A DNA stretch of 64,000 bases from Amnibacterium kyonggiense (GTDB lineage: Bacteria > Actinomycetota > Actinomycetes > Actinomycetales > Microbacteriaceae). The notes under the pieces were generated by a model that saw only the letters and a program-made list of their open reading frames with translations, was not told the origin of the DNA and ran no database searches. The stretch is taken from contig NZ_SOAM01000002.1 in the NCBI RefSeq assembly GCF_004364555.1, forward strand, positions 868,001 to 932,000. The letters are read 5' to 3'. Of this stretch, positions 34,431-43,875 are shown in pieces (the first letter of the stretch is position 1; each line of letters starts with the position of its first letter). Both the position numbers and the translations under genes were made by a program.

Positions 34431-36974
34431 CTACCGGCGCTCCTCCCCCGCCGGCGCGCCCTGGTCCTGCGGGGCGGCCGCCGCGAGCGTCCGGATCCGG
34501 GCCTCGTCCTCGTCCTCCTCGGGCCGGAGAGCCCCGACCATGCGGGCGAGCACGGGGAGGGTGATGTCCGGCAGGTAGGCGCGCGCGACGGCGATGCTGA
34601 TCGCCGGCAGCGCGACGGCGTCCGCGTAGGCGAGCACCTGGGGGCGGTGCTCCGGGCGGAACTTCTGCTTGTACGCCGCGAGCGAGCGGAAGCCGTAGGC
34701 GGGCTCGAGCAGGCGGCCGAGGCTTCCCAGCAGCCGTTCGAGCCGGTCGTCGGCGTCGGACGACGCGCCCGCGAGCGGAGCGACGGAGAGGCTGACGAAC
34801 CGCAGGGCGCGCTGCGCGGCGTGGCCGATGACGGCGGCGATGACGAACTCCATGACGCCGTTCGGCGAGCCCGGCCTGCGGCGCATGAAGTCGAGCGTCA
34901 GGCCGACGAGCTCGCCGTCCTGCCACGTGGGGAGCCAGGAGGTGACGCCCTCGATGCGGTCCCCGGGGCCGACGGCGAGCATCAGCCGCACCTCGCGGTC
35001 GACGAGCTCGCCGACGCCGCCGAGGGTGAAGCCGAGCTCCGGCAGCCGCTTGTCCGCGACCCACTCCTCGCTGATCGACTCGATCTGGGTGCGCCAGCCG
35101 AGCGGCAGCTCGGCCCAGCCCGTCCAGACCGAGCGGATGCCGAGGCGGTCCGCCCGGTTGATGGAGGAGCGCACGTCCTGCCAGTGCTTGCCCTTCATGG
35201 AGAACGAGGTCGGGTCGATGACCGTGTCCTCGCCGACCTCGACCGACGCCCAGGCCGCGCCGGGACCGCCGAGCCCCTCGGCGAACTCCGGCCGCACGGA
35301 GTAGAAGGCCGGGGTGAGTCCGATGTCGTCGCAGTGGACGGCGAAGGCGCGCGCCGCCTCCATCGCGCCGTCGTCGGGCCCGACCGGCTCCCCGAGGGTG
35401 AGCGCGACGCCCGAGCCCTCGCGGTAGGCGACGGCGTGCCGACCGTCCGCGCTGAACCAGTACCGGTTGCCCGGCCAGGTCGCCATCCAGGAGATCGATC
35501 CGCGCCCGCCGGCCTGCAGCAGGGTGCGCACGCGCGCCAGGTCGCGCTCGGAGGTCGCGCCCAGCACGGAGCGGGCCACGACGATCCCGGCGACGAGCAG
35601 GGCGAACCAGGCGAGCGGCCCGACCCATCCCTCGAGCAGCTGCGCGACCGGTCCGACCGGCACGAAGTCGACCCGGCGGAACCGGAGGAAGCCGACGGGC
35701 ACGTAGCGCTGCGGCAGCTCGAGGAGCAGGTCGAGCACCGACGGGACGGGTTTGAACTGGGCGCGCACGAGCGTGCCGAGGCCGACGTAGAGCACCGCGG
35801 AGAGGACCGTCGCGCCGCCGAAGACGGCGCCGCCCACGAGCACCGCCTGTCGCGAGGGGCGCGCGGTCAGATGCCGGCGGCCCACCAGGACACCGACGAC
35901 GAGCGCGAGCGGCACGAGGACGGCGAGGATCGACTGCAGCGTGAGCTGAGCGCGGATGTCGGCGATCTGGTCCGGGTCGCCGAGGGCGGGGAACAGCCCG
36001 TAGTAGACCGCGGCGAACAGCGCGAGCAGGCCGTTCACGAGGATCGAGAGCCAGGCGCCGACGCGTCGGCCCCGCTGGACGGCGAACGCGGCGAGCAGCG
36101 CGACGAGCAGCGGGAGCACCGTGAGCACGAGCGCGCCGGGACCGTTCAGCCGGGCGAGCGCCAGCTCCCGTCCGCAGCCGGGCTCCGCACCGATCCGCGC
36201 GCAGCGCTCGGCCAGCGCCCCCGCGCCGGGGAGCGTGTCGCGGAAGAGCCGCCCGAACGGCCGCAGCAGGCCGTACCCGGTGGGCTGGACGATCGCGACG
36301 ACCGGGCCGATCGCGGAGACGGCGAGCACGACCGCGAGCAGGCTGCGCGCCTCGTGGTGCGAGCTGCGGAGGAAGACGAGGCGAGGCCGCCGACGGGCGA
36401 GCACCCAGCCGAGCGCGAGGCCGCCGAGGGCGGCCGCGAGACGGTTCACGTCGCTCGGCTGGCCCGAGTAGAGGAGCAGGACGATCAGCGCGGCGAAGCC
36501 GACGAGCCGGATCCGCCGGCGCCAGAGCGGCCCGGCGAACGCGCTCGTCGCCATGACGACGCCCACGATCGGCGTGATCGGGTCGAGCACGATCGAGGTG
36601 GCGGGCGGGGTTGTCCAGTACTCGCGCGTGAGGAGACCGGCCGCCTGCGCCGCCGTCCCCAGCAGGCCGCCCAGCACCGCGGTGACGATCCAGGCGAGCA
36701 GGACGCGGCCGGTGCCGATCAGCCGCTCGCAGGCGCCGACGCCGAGCACGAGCGCGAGCACCGCGACCGGCAGACCAGGGCCGCGCGCGAAGAGCACGCT
36801 CGAGACCAGCCGCCAGACCTGGCCGCGTTCGTACAGCTCCCGGATGTCGAGCCCGACCGCGGCCGCGAGGCCGGAGTCCTGCCCCGGGACGAACGAGCGG
36901 GTCGCGATCGCGAGCAGCAGGAGGAGGACGGCGAGGCCGACGGAGGCGGGTCGCTGACGGATCCAGGCGATCAC
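34431..36974 (-). CDS. rhomboid-like/MprF-type fusion: aminoacyl-phospholipid synthase domain protein
   Basis: An 847-residue membrane protein. The N-terminal region (about residues 1-230) looks rhomboid-like: VWRLVSSVLFARGP, then GACERLIGTGRVLLAWIVTA, but the expected GxSG catalytic motif reads DPITPIVGVVMATSAF with no equivalent serine. More helices follow to about residue 520. The C-terminal 300 residues are the DUF2156 (MprF synthase) domain: WPGNRYWFSADGRHAVAYRE, DPTSFSMKGKHWQDVRSSIN, RRPGSPNGVMEFVIAAVIGH and GFRSLAAYKQKFRPEH. Such domains transfer an amino acid from tRNA to a membrane lipid. GTG at 36974 overlaps the esterase stop as GTGA, so the pair is co-translated. Confidence 0.82.
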   Translation of the reverse strand: MIAWIRQRPASVGLAVLLLLLAIATRSFVPGQDSGLAAAVGLDIRELYERGQVWRLVSSVLFARGPGLPVAVLALVLGVGACERLIGTGRVLLAWIVTAVLGGLLGTAAQAAGLLTREYWTTPPATSIVLDPITPIVGVVMATSAFAGPLWRRRIRLVGFAALIVLLLYSGQPSDVNRLAAALGGLALGWVLARRRPRLVFLRSSHHEARSLLAVVLAVSAIGPVVAIVQPTGYGLLRPFGRLFRDTLPGAGALAERCARIGAEPGCGRELALARLNGPGALVLTVLPLLVALLAAFAVQRGRRVGAWLSILVNGLLALFAAVYYGLFPALGDPDQIADIRAQLTLQSILAVLVPLALVVGVLVGRRHLTARPSRQAVLVGGAVFGGATVLSAVLYVGLGTLVRAQFKPVPSVLDLLLELPQRYVPVGFLRFRRVDFVPVGPVAQLLEGWVGPLAWFALLVAGIVVARSVLGATSERDLARVRTLLQAGGRGSISWMATWPGNRYWFSADGRHAVAYREGSGVALTLGEPVGPDDGAMEAARAFAVHCDDIGLTPAFYSVRPEFAEGLGGPGAAWASVEVGEDTVIDPTSFSMKGKHWQDVRSSINRADRLGIRSVWTGWAELPLGWRTQIESISEEWVADKRLPELGFTLGGVGELVDREVRLMLAVGPGDRIEGVTSWLPTWQDGELVGLTLDFMRRRPGSPNGVMEFVIAAVIGHAAQRALRFVSLSVAPLAGASSDADDRLERLLGSLGRLLEPAYGFRSLAAYKQKFRPEHRPQVLAYADAVALPAISIAVARAYLPDITLPVLARMVGALRPEEDEDEARIRTLAAAAPQDQGAPAGEERR

Positions 36975-38269
36975 GGCAGCTTCCACCACGGCGTGAGGAC
37001 GTCGAGCCCGTACGAGAGGCCCGCGGCGCCGGTGTTCCAGTTGTGCGCCAGGCCGGCGAGCGTCTCGAAGTGCGTCGTGATCCCGACCTTCTTCGCCGCC
37101 GCGACGAGCAGCGGGGTGTCGGCGCCGTAGCGGAGGTCGTCGGCGCCCACGCTGAACGCGATGGCGGTCGCCGGGTAGTGCCCCACCCGCTTCATGATCG
37201 CGATCGGCTGCGCCGCCGCGTAGGCCTTCCTGCTCCCGTGGAAGCCCACCGCGATCGTGTGCGCGACCGAGCCGTTGCGCGGCCCGAGTTCGGAGGACAC
37301 GGCGATCGCCGACCCGAACAGGGTCGGGTGCTCGGTCGCGAACTGCACCGCGCAGGTGGCGCCCTCCGAGAAGCCGGCGACGGTCCAGGCGAGCCGGTTC
37401 GTCGACACGGGGAGGTTCTGGAGGATCCAGTCGCGGACGTCGTCCGTGACGTAGGTCGCGACGTTCCCGAGCTTCGAGTTCACGCACATCGGGTTCTTCG
37501 CGTACCCGCCGAGCTGATCGGGGACGACCACGATCGGCGCGATGCCCTTGTGCTTCGCGGCGAGCGCGTCGAGCGGCGCCTGCAGGTTCCCGGCGAGGAA
37601 CACGTCCGAGGGACCGCCCGGCTCGCCGGAGAACGCCACGATGACCGGCAGCTTCGGCGGGTGCTTCACGAGCGCGGCCGGCGGCAGGTAGATCCACGCC
37701 TCGCGCGCCTTGAAGTGCGACTCGGTGCCCGGGATCGTGCGGGTGCCCAGGGTGCCGGTGGTCGGCATGTCGGCGGGCGGAACCCAGTTCTTGAGGGAGT
37801 GGCCCTTCCCGCCCACCACGTCGATCGGCAGCGTCGTCACCCCGGTGTCGCCGACGACGTCGCCGAGCCGCGGGTAGTAGGCGACGTCCCGGTTGATCAT
37901 GAGGCCCGATGCGGCGATCACCGCGGGGAGGGCGACGATCGCCACGACCTTGCGCCACCAGCGCGTCCGGACGAGGTTGACGACGGCGAGGCCGATGCCC
38001 GCGCCCGCGGCGAGCGCCGCCGCGAAGATCACGGCCGAGGCCGGGGCGCCGAAGAGGTCCTGCACGACGACGACCTCGTAGACGGCCACCCAGCCGAGCA
38101 GGGCGCCGACGCCCGCGGCGAGCGCGAGGACGCCGATGCGCGTCCGCAGCCGCCATCCGGTGCCGGGGCGCGGCAGGAGCAGCACCGCCAGCAGCACCGC
38201 CGCGACCACGTACACCGGCACGAGCACGTGATCGCGCTCGATCGGCAGATCTCTCAACCAGCTCGGCAT
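36971..38269 (-). CDS. membrane-anchored alpha/beta-hydrolase (esterase D/antigen 85-like)
   Basis: A 432-residue protein with four N-terminal helices (about residues 15-35, 43-65, 75-100 and 108-125), then an extracytoplasmic hydrolase domain: VIVAFSGEPGGPSDV (oxyanion), nucleophile elbow TVAGFSEGATCAV, acid in AFSVGADDLRYG and catalytic His in LAGLAHNWNTG. It resembles actinobacterial esterases of the antigen-85 group. Coupling to an MprF-type synthase suggests a role in removing or transferring the aminoacyl group on membrane lipids (inference; such synthase/hydrolase pairs are known). ATG at 38269 has AAGGA about 10 bases upstream. Confidence 0.85.
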   Translation of the reverse strand: MPSWLRDLPIERDHVLVPVYVVAAVLLAVLLLPRPGTGWRLRTRIGVLALAAGVGALLGWVAVYEVVVVQDLFGAPASAVIFAAALAAGAGIGLAVVNLVRTRWWRKVVAIVALPAVIAASGLMINRDVAYYPRLGDVVGDTGVTTLPIDVVGGKGHSLKNWVPPADMPTTGTLGTRTIPGTESHFKAREAWIYLPPAALVKHPPKLPVIVAFSGEPGGPSDVFLAGNLQAPLDALAAKHKGIAPIVVVPDQLGGYAKNPMCVNSKLGNVATYVTDDVRDWILQNLPVSTNRLAWTVAGFSEGATCAVQFATEHPTLFGSAIAVSSELGPRNGSVAHTIAVGFHGSRKAYAAAQPIAIMKRVGHYPATAIAFSVGADDLRYGADTPLLVAAAKKVGITTHFETLAGLAHNWNTGAAGLSYGLDVLTPWWKLP

Positions 38270-38383
38270 CGCCGTTCGTTCCTTCTCCGGCGTCTGTCGT
38301 AGCGCCGCGGACCAGGTTCTCGTCCACGATGCAAGACAACGTGCAGAAATCGCGCGAAATGGTTCCGTGCTCGGACGGACGGG

Positions 38384-39034
38384 TCAGCCGCCGTGCCAGT
38401 GCACGACGAGCTGCACGCGGTCGCGGAGCCCGAGCTTCGCGAGCACGCGCGAGACGTGCGTCTTCACCGTCGCCTCGCTGACGTACTCGTGGGCGGCGAT
38501 CTCGGCGTTGCTGAGACCGCGGCCGGCGAGGTCGTAGATCTCGCGCTCGCGCGGGCTGAGCACCGCGAGCTCGTCGTCGCGGCCGCGGTGCCCCGAGCCG
38601 AAGGTGTCGAGCAGGTGCCCGATCGCGGCCGGCGCGATGACGGCGGCGCCCGCGTGGACGGTGCGCACCGCGGCGAGCAGGAACTCGGGCCGCGCGTCCT
38701 TGAGGACGAAGCCGGACGCGCCGGCCCGGAGCGCACGGGCGGCCGCCTCGTCGAGGTCGAACGTCGTCAGCACCAGCACCCGCGGCCGGGCGCCGCGGGC
38801 GGCGAGGCGCTCGGTCGCGGTGACGCCGTCCATCCCGGGCATCCGCACGTCCATCAGCACGACGTCCGGATCAGTGCGCTCCACCTCGGCGAGCGCCGCG
38901 GCGCCGTCGGCGGCCTCGCCGACGACCTCGATGTCGTCCTGGCTGTCGAGCAGCATGCGGAGGCCGGAGCGGAACAGCGCCTGGTCGTCGACGAGGACGA
39001 CGCGGATCGGCGCGATGTGGCCGACGTCAGGCAC
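38384..39034 (-). CDS. NarL/LuxR-family response regulator
   Basis: A 216-residue regulator with a receiver domain (VVLVDDQALFRSGL, phosphoacceptor Asp in VVLMDVRMPGMDG, Lys in SGFVLKDARPE) and a C-terminal LuxR-type HTH (LSPREREIYDLAGRGLSNAE, EYVSEATVKTHVSRVLAKLG). It overlaps the kinase stop by 8 bases and forms a standard two-component pair with it. Targets are unknown; the adjacent lipid-modification pair is a candidate by position. Confidence 0.93.
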   Translation of the reverse strand: MPDVGHIAPIRVVLVDDQALFRSGLRMLLDSQDDIEVVGEAADGAAALAEVERTDPDVVLMDVRMPGMDGVTATERLAARGARPRVLVLTTFDLDEAAARALRAGASGFVLKDARPEFLLAAVRTVHAGAAVIAPAAIGHLLDTFGSGHRGRDDELAVLSPREREIYDLAGRGLSNAEIAAHEYVSEATVKTHVSRVLAKLGLRDRVQLVVHWHGG

Positions 39035-40280
39035 GGGGCTCGGCGAGCTGCGCCATCAGCGCAGCGAGCGGGTTCGGCGCCGCATCGGCGGGCGCCGCCT
39101 CCGTCGTCGTCTCGGCGGCGATCGGCAGCGCGACGCGCACGCGGAAGCGGCCGTTCGTGCCCGTGCCCGCGGAGCAGTCGCCGCCGGCGTCCAGGGCGCG
39201 CTCGCGCATGCCGGTGATGCCGTGGCCGGCGCGCTCGGTCGCGGCGACCGCCTCCACCGGCACCGCGTTGCTCACCACCAGGACCACCTCCCGCTCGCCC
39301 CAGTCGAGCTCGAAGCCGACCGGTTCGAGGCGGTCGCCGTGGCGCATCGCGTTCGTGAGCGCCTCCTGCGCGATGCGGTAGAGCGCGAGCCCGGTCCGCT
39401 GGTCGAGCGGGCGCGCCTGCCCGAAGGACGCCTCATCGACCTCGACGCCGAGCGCGCGCACCCCGTCGACGAGCCCGGCGAGGTCGTCGGGACCGGGCAC
39501 GACGCCGCTCTCGCCGCTCGCCCGCAGGTCGTGGAGCATCGTGCGCACCTCGCCGAGCGCGCGGCGGGCGGTGTCGGAGATCGCCTCGAGCGCCGGCGCG
39601 ACGGAGGCCGGCTTCGTCTCCGCCGCGAAGCGGGCGCCGTCCGCCTGCGCGATCACCACGGCGAGCGAGTGGGCCACGACGTCGTGCACCTCCCGCGCGA
39701 TCCGGTTGCGCTCGAGCTCGAGCAGGACGTCGCGCTCCGCGGCCTCGCTCCGCGCAGTGGTGTCGACGAGCCGACCGGACACCGTGCCGAGGTCCCGAGC
39801 GAGCCGAGCCACGACCCACGGGCCGAGAGTCAGCGCGATGAAGGGCAGGCCGAGCGTGACTGCGACACCGCTGCTGCCCGCGAAGCGGGTGGCGATGAAG
39901 AGGGCGCCCGCCACCGCCACGAACCCGGTGAACGCGACGCCGATCCTCCGGACGCGCTCGTCGTCGCTCCGCGCCGCCCCGAAGATGGCGAAGGTTGCAG
40001 CGGACTGCTGCGTCGCGTCCTGAATGGCGAACCCGTTGGTCATCGCCCACGCCATCAGGAGGATCCCCGTCGCACTGAACCCCATCGCCAGGACCGGCCG
40101 AGATCGGAAGGCGACGAGGACCAGCGCGGCAGGTATCGCGGTGACGATGATGCTTCCGGTCCTGCCGATCTCGCCGGCGACGACCACCGCGTAGTACGCA
40201 CCGGCGGCCACCACCCACACCGCAGCCCGAAGTCGCGGGTCGACGACCCACTGCCGCTTCAGCCATCCGAGGAGATCCAC
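39027..40280 (-). CDS. NarL-type sensor histidine kinase
   Basis: A 417-residue kinase with about six N-terminal membrane helices (residues about 15-160), then a HisKA_3 segment with phosphorylated His in IAREVHDVVAHSLAVVIAQA (about residue 215) and a HATPase_c domain with N-box YRIAQEALTNAMRHGD and the G-rich ATERAGHGITGMRERA. No extracellular domain. GTG at 40280 is chosen because TACGCT is 6 bases upstream. Membrane-embedded sensing, as in actinobacterial wall-stress kinases, is likely but unproven. Confidence 0.92.
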   Translation of the reverse strand: MDLLGWLKRQWVVDPRLRAAVWVVAAGAYYAVVVAGEIGRTGSIIVTAIPAALVLVAFRSRPVLAMGFSATGILLMAWAMTNGFAIQDATQQSAATFAIFGAARSDDERVRRIGVAFTGFVAVAGALFIATRFAGSSGVAVTLGLPFIALTLGPWVVARLARDLGTVSGRLVDTTARSEAAERDVLLELERNRIAREVHDVVAHSLAVVIAQADGARFAAETKPASVAPALEAISDTARRALGEVRTMLHDLRASGESGVVPGPDDLAGLVDGVRALGVEVDEASFGQARPLDQRTGLALYRIAQEALTNAMRHGDRLEPVGFELDWGEREVVLVVSNAVPVEAVAATERAGHGITGMRERALDAGGDCSAGTGTNGRFRVRVALPIAAETTTEAAPADAAPNPLAALMAQLAEPRA

Positions 40281-40286
40281 GATGCG

Positions 40287-40292
40287 AGCGTA
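40287..40292 (-). promoter_or_regulatory. -10 hexamer of the kinase/regulator operon
   Basis: TACGCT on the minus strand, 6 bases before GTG at 40280. Confidence 0.5.
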
Positions 40293-40404
40293 CGAACACC
40301 GCCGGTCGAGGCACAGGCTCGAGCAGACCATTCATCCTCCGGGATGACGGGAATCAGCCGATCGGGTCTGCCGCGCGACGGCGCCGCGCCGATGGGCTGC
40401 GGGC

Positions 40405-41565
40405 ATGCGGATCGCGATCGTCCTCGACTACTCCCTCGATCTGATCGGCGGCGCGCAGCGCGCTGCCCTGAACGAGGCGGCGGCGCTCGTCGCCGCGGGG
40501 CACGGGGTCGTCCTCGTGGCGCCGCGGCCGACCGATCCGCGCTCGGTGCTGCCGCTCGGCGTCGATGCGCTCTGGACGTCGGCGCGGCGGCTGCCCGCGC
40601 TCGACTTCCCGCTCGTCCCGGACGGCGAGGAGCTGCGCGGCCGACTGGTGCGCCATCTCCGCGCGGCCCGCATCGACGCGGTGCACGTGCACTCCGAGTT
40701 CGGGCACGCGCGGGCCGCGCTCCACGCGGCACGGGTCCTCGGCCTGCCCGTCGTGCACACGGTCCACACGGCGTACTGGCCGGGCGTGCCCGGTCCGCTG
40801 CGGCCGGTCGCCCGCGACCTGCTCGCGCGCCTCGCGGGTCCGGTGCCGCATCGGACCCGCAACCCCCTGCTCGACCACACCGTCGACCTGGCGCTCGCCG
40901 CGGACGTCGTCGTCTCGCCGTCGGCGCACCAGGCGGCGGACCTCGTCCGGCTCGGCGTCCCCGCGCCCGCGGTCCGACCGAACTGCGACGCGGGCGGCGC
41001 TCCCCCGCTCCCGCTGCCGTCGTTCGAGCACCTCCGCGTCGCGTGGGTCGGGCGCTGCGTGCCGGAGAAGCGCCTGCTCGCCTTCGTCCGGGCGGTCCGC
41101 ATCGCCCGGTCGCGCCTGCCGGAGGACCGGCTCCGGGTCGCCGTCGCGGGCCGGGGACCGCTGCTCCCCGTCGCGCAGCGGATCGCGGGACCCGGGGTCG
41201 TCTTCCTCGGCCGTCTCGACCGCGCCGGCGTCCGGCACCTGCTCGACGCGTCGCACCTGACCGCGCTCACCTCCCACGGGTTCGACAACCAGCCGATGAC
41301 CGTCGTCGAGTCCGTCCGCGCGGGACGCGGCGTGCTGCACACCGACCCTCGGCTCCGGGAGGGGCTCGATCGCGCCGGGCTGCTGGCGGCCGCGCCGGAC
41401 ACCGAGGCGATCGCGGACCTCCTCGTCGAGCTCGCGCTCGACCCGACCCGGGTCCGCGCCGCGGCCGTCGGCGCGCGCGCGTCCGCCGCGCTCTTCGCAC
41501 CGGAGGCGCACGTGGCCCGCCTCCTCCCGCTGCTCGCGGGCGGACGAGCGGCCGCCGCGGCGTGA
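40405..41565 (+). CDS. GT4-family glycosyltransferase
   Basis: A 386-residue GT-B enzyme. N-terminal acceptor domain: MRIAIVLDYSLDLIGGAQRA, HSEFGHARAALHAARVLGLP, and TVHTAYWPG. C-terminal donor domain: RVAWVGRCVPEKRLLAFVRA, AGRGPLLPVAQRI, LTSHGFDNQPMTVVESVRAG with the E-x7-type signature. Cytoplasmic. Sugar and acceptor unknown; a wall or surface glycan is likely. Plus strand, alone among minus-strand genes; nothing resembling a strong ribosome binding site lies upstream. Confidence 0.85.
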   Translation: MRIAIVLDYSLDLIGGAQRAALNEAAALVAAGHGVVLVAPRPTDPRSVLPLGVDALWTSARRLPALDFPLVPDGEELRGRLVRHLRAARIDAVHVHSEFGHARAALHAARVLGLPVVHTVHTAYWPGVPGPLRPVARDLLARLAGPVPHRTRNPLLDHTVDLALAADVVVSPSAHQAADLVRLGVPAPAVRPNCDAGGAPPLPLPSFEHLRVAWVGRCVPEKRLLAFVRAVRIARSRLPEDRLRVAVAGRGPLLPVAQRIAGPGVVFLGRLDRAGVRHLLDASHLTALTSHGFDNQPMTVVESVRAGRGVLHTDPRLREGLDRAGLLAAAPDTEAIADLLVELALDPTRVRAAAVGARASAALFAPEAHVARLLPLLAGGRAAAAA

Positions 41566-41595
41566 CCGCACAGCCGCTGGTGCGGCTCGAACGCG

Positions 41596-41625
41596 CTGAT
41601 GCGGCCCCGCATTCGACCGCATCAG
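41596..41625. terminator. hairpin between convergent glycosyltransferase and era
   Basis: CTGATGCGG (41596-41604) pairs with CCGCATCAG (41617-41625) around a 12-base loop. Further related GCGTCAG/GCATCAG copies surround it. Confidence 0.6.
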
Positions 41626-41671
41626 CCCGTTCGGACCGCGTCAGTGCGGCGTCACGACCTCGTGCGCCGGG

Positions 41672-42577
41672 CTAGAACCCGAGGCGGCCCAGCTGCTTCG
41701 GGTCGCGCTGCCACTCCTTGGCCACCTTGACGTGGAGGGAGAGGAACACCTTCGTGCCGACGAGCGGCTCGATCTGCGCCCGCGCCGCGGTGCCGACCTG
41801 CTTCAGCCGGGAGCCCTTGCTGCCGATCATGATGATCCGCTGGCTGTCCCGCTCGACCCAGACGTTCGCGAAGACGCGGGTCATGCCCTCCTGCTCCTCG
41901 ACGTCCTCCACCGTCACGGCGAGGGAGTGCGGCAGCTCCTCGCGGGCGCCCTCGAGCGCGGCCTCGCGGATGAGCTCCGCGATGCGCTGCTCGAGCGACT
42001 CGTCCGTCACCGCCTCGACCGGGTAGAGCGCCGGCCCCTCCGGCATCAGCTTCAGCGCCTCGGCCACCAGCACGTCGAGCTGGATCCCGTCCTGCGCCGA
42101 GACGGGGATGATGCTGTCCCACTCGCCGAGTCCACTGACGGCGAGCAGCTGCTCGCCGACGCGGTCGCGGGGCACCGCGTCGATCTTCGTCACGATCGCG
42201 ATCCGCTTCGCGCGGGGCGCGTCGTCGAGGCGCTTGTGCAGGAAGCGGTCGCCGGGGCCGATCGGCTCGGCGGCCGGGACGCAGAAGCCGACGACGTCGA
42301 CGTCCGAGAGCGTCGTCGCGACGACGTCGTTGAGCCGCTCCCCCAGCAGGGTGCGCGGGCGGTGCATGCCAGGGGTGTCCACGACGACGAGCTGCCCGTC
42401 CGGCCGGTTCACGATGCCGCGGATCGCGCGGCGGGTCGTCTGCGGCTTCGGCGAGGTGATCGCCACCTTCTCGCCGACGAGCGCGTTCATCAGCGTCGAC
42501 TTGCCGACGTTCGGCCTGCCGACGAACGTCAGGAACCCCGACCGGAACCCCTGCTCCTCCACCGGTCCGTCGGTCAT
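41672..42577 (-). CDS. era: GTPase Era
   Basis: A 301-residue GTPase that binds 16S rRNA during 30S maturation. G1 GRPNVGKSTLMNAL (about residue 20), G2 PQTTRRAIRGIV, G3 VDTPGMHRP, G4 VTKIDAVP, G5 VSAQDG; C-terminal KH domain with VERDSQRIIMIGSKGSRLKQVG (split over about residues 238-265). Normal length. ATG at 42577 overlaps the CBS protein stop as ATGA. Last gene of the phoH-ybeY-CBS-era operon. Confidence 0.96.
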   Translation of the reverse strand: MTDGPVEEQGFRSGFLTFVGRPNVGKSTLMNALVGEKVAITSPKPQTTRRAIRGIVNRPDGQLVVVDTPGMHRPRTLLGERLNDVVATTLSDVDVVGFCVPAAEPIGPGDRFLHKRLDDAPRAKRIAIVTKIDAVPRDRVGEQLLAVSGLGEWDSIIPVSAQDGIQLDVLVAEALKLMPEGPALYPVEAVTDESLEQRIAELIREAALEGAREELPHSLAVTVEDVEEQEGMTRVFANVWVERDSQRIIMIGSKGSRLKQVGTAARAQIEPLVGTKVFLSLHVKVAKEWQRDPKQLGRLGF

Positions 42578-43875
42578 GCGCCCAGCACCTTCGCGTCCTC
42601 CTCGGCCTCGCTGTCGTCGTCGCCGATCCGCTCCACGAGCACCCGGCTCAGGCCGCGGCGGCGGCCCTCGATGTGCTCGGCGGTGAGCCGCAGCCCGTCG
42701 ACCTCCACGCGGTCGCCGAGCATCGGCAGCCGGTCGAGGTGCTTCGTCAGCAGGCCGCCGACGGAGTCGACGTCCTCGTCCTCCACCTCGCCGCCCACCA
42801 GGTCGGACAGCTCGTCGAGCTGCATGCGGGCGGAGACGAGCCAGCGCCGCTCGCCGACCTCGACCGCCTCCGGCGCCTCCCGGTCCGACTCGTCGGTGAT
42901 GTCGCCGACGAGCTCCTCGATCAGGTCCTCGAGCGTCACGAGGCCGGCGATGCCGCCGTACTCGTCGACGACCATCGCGAGGTGGTTCGACGCCGACTGC
43001 ATCTGCCGCAGGGTCTCGTCCGCCTTCTTCGAGTCGGGCACGAAGAGCACGGGCCGCGCCAGCTCCGCCGCGGTGGGCGGCTTCGGACCCTTCTTCGTCT
43101 GGTCCGTGAGCACCCGCGCGACGTCGCGGAGGTGGAGGACGCCGACGATGTCGTCCGCGTCCTTGGCGCGCACCGGCACGCGGGACAGCGCGCGGTCGAG
43201 CAGCAGCCGCATCGCCTTGTCCGCGCGGGAGGTCGACTCGATCGTGACCATGTCCGTGCGCGGCACCATGACCTCGCGCACCGGGGTGTCGCCCCATTCG
43301 AAGATCGAGTGGATCAGCTCGCGGTCGACCTGCTCGAGCACGTCGAGCTCGGTCGCCTCGTCGACCATGCTGAGCAGCTGCTCCTCCGACGTGAACGTGG
43401 AGGCGGCGCGGGCGCGACCGGGCGTCACGCGGTTCCCGAGCCACACGAGCACGTTCGCGAGCGGGCCGAGGATCAGCCGGGACGCGCGGACGATCGGCGC
43501 CGCCGCCTTGAGCAGCCCGCGCGGGTGCGTCCGGCCGACGCTGCGCGGGCTCGCGCCGACGAGCACGAAGGACACCCCGGTCATGATCACCGCGGCGATC
43601 AGCAGGACGAGCCACGGGTTCTCGACGATCGCGGCGAAGGCGAGGGTGACGAGCACCGCCGCGCTCGTCTCCGCGAGCACGCGGAGGAAGTTCACCGCGT
43701 TGATGTGCGCGCCGGTGTCGGCGGCGATCGCGAGCAGCGACGCCCGGAACCGGGCGCGGATCGCGGTCTCCTGCAGCTCGGCGCGCGACAGGGTGACCAT
43801 CGCGGCGTCGCACGCGGCGAGGAGGCCGCCGAACACGACCAGGAGGAACGCGGCGACGAGGAAGAGGGGGGTCAT
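42574..43875 (-). CDS. CBS-domain hemolysin-family membrane protein (CorC/HlyC-like)
   Basis: A 433-residue protein with a DUF21 transmembrane domain (four helices within residues 1-150, starting MTPLFLVAAFLLVVFGGLL), a CBS pair (VREVMVPRTDMVTIEST to LVTLEDLIEELVGDI) and a C-terminal CorC/HlyC domain (GERRWLVSARMQLDELSDL). Such proteins are linked to Mg2+/divalent cation efflux. Overlaps ybeY upstream and era downstream by 4 bases each. Confidence 0.92.
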   Translation of the reverse strand: MTPLFLVAAFLLVVFGGLLAACDAAMVTLSRAELQETAIRARFRASLLAIAADTGAHINAVNFLRVLAETSAAVLVTLAFAAIVENPWLVLLIAAVIMTGVSFVLVGASPRSVGRTHPRGLLKAAAPIVRASRLILGPLANVLVWLGNRVTPGRARAASTFTSEEQLLSMVDEATELDVLEQVDRELIHSIFEWGDTPVREVMVPRTDMVTIESTSRADKAMRLLLDRALSRVPVRAKDADDIVGVLHLRDVARVLTDQTKKGPKPPTAAELARPVLFVPDSKKADETLRQMQSASNHLAMVVDEYGGIAGLVTLEDLIEELVGDITDESDREAPEAVEVGERRWLVSARMQLDELSDLVGGEVEDEDVDSVGGLLTKHLDRLPMLGDRVEVDGLRLTAEHIEGRRRGLSRVLVERIGDDDSEAEEDAKVLGA

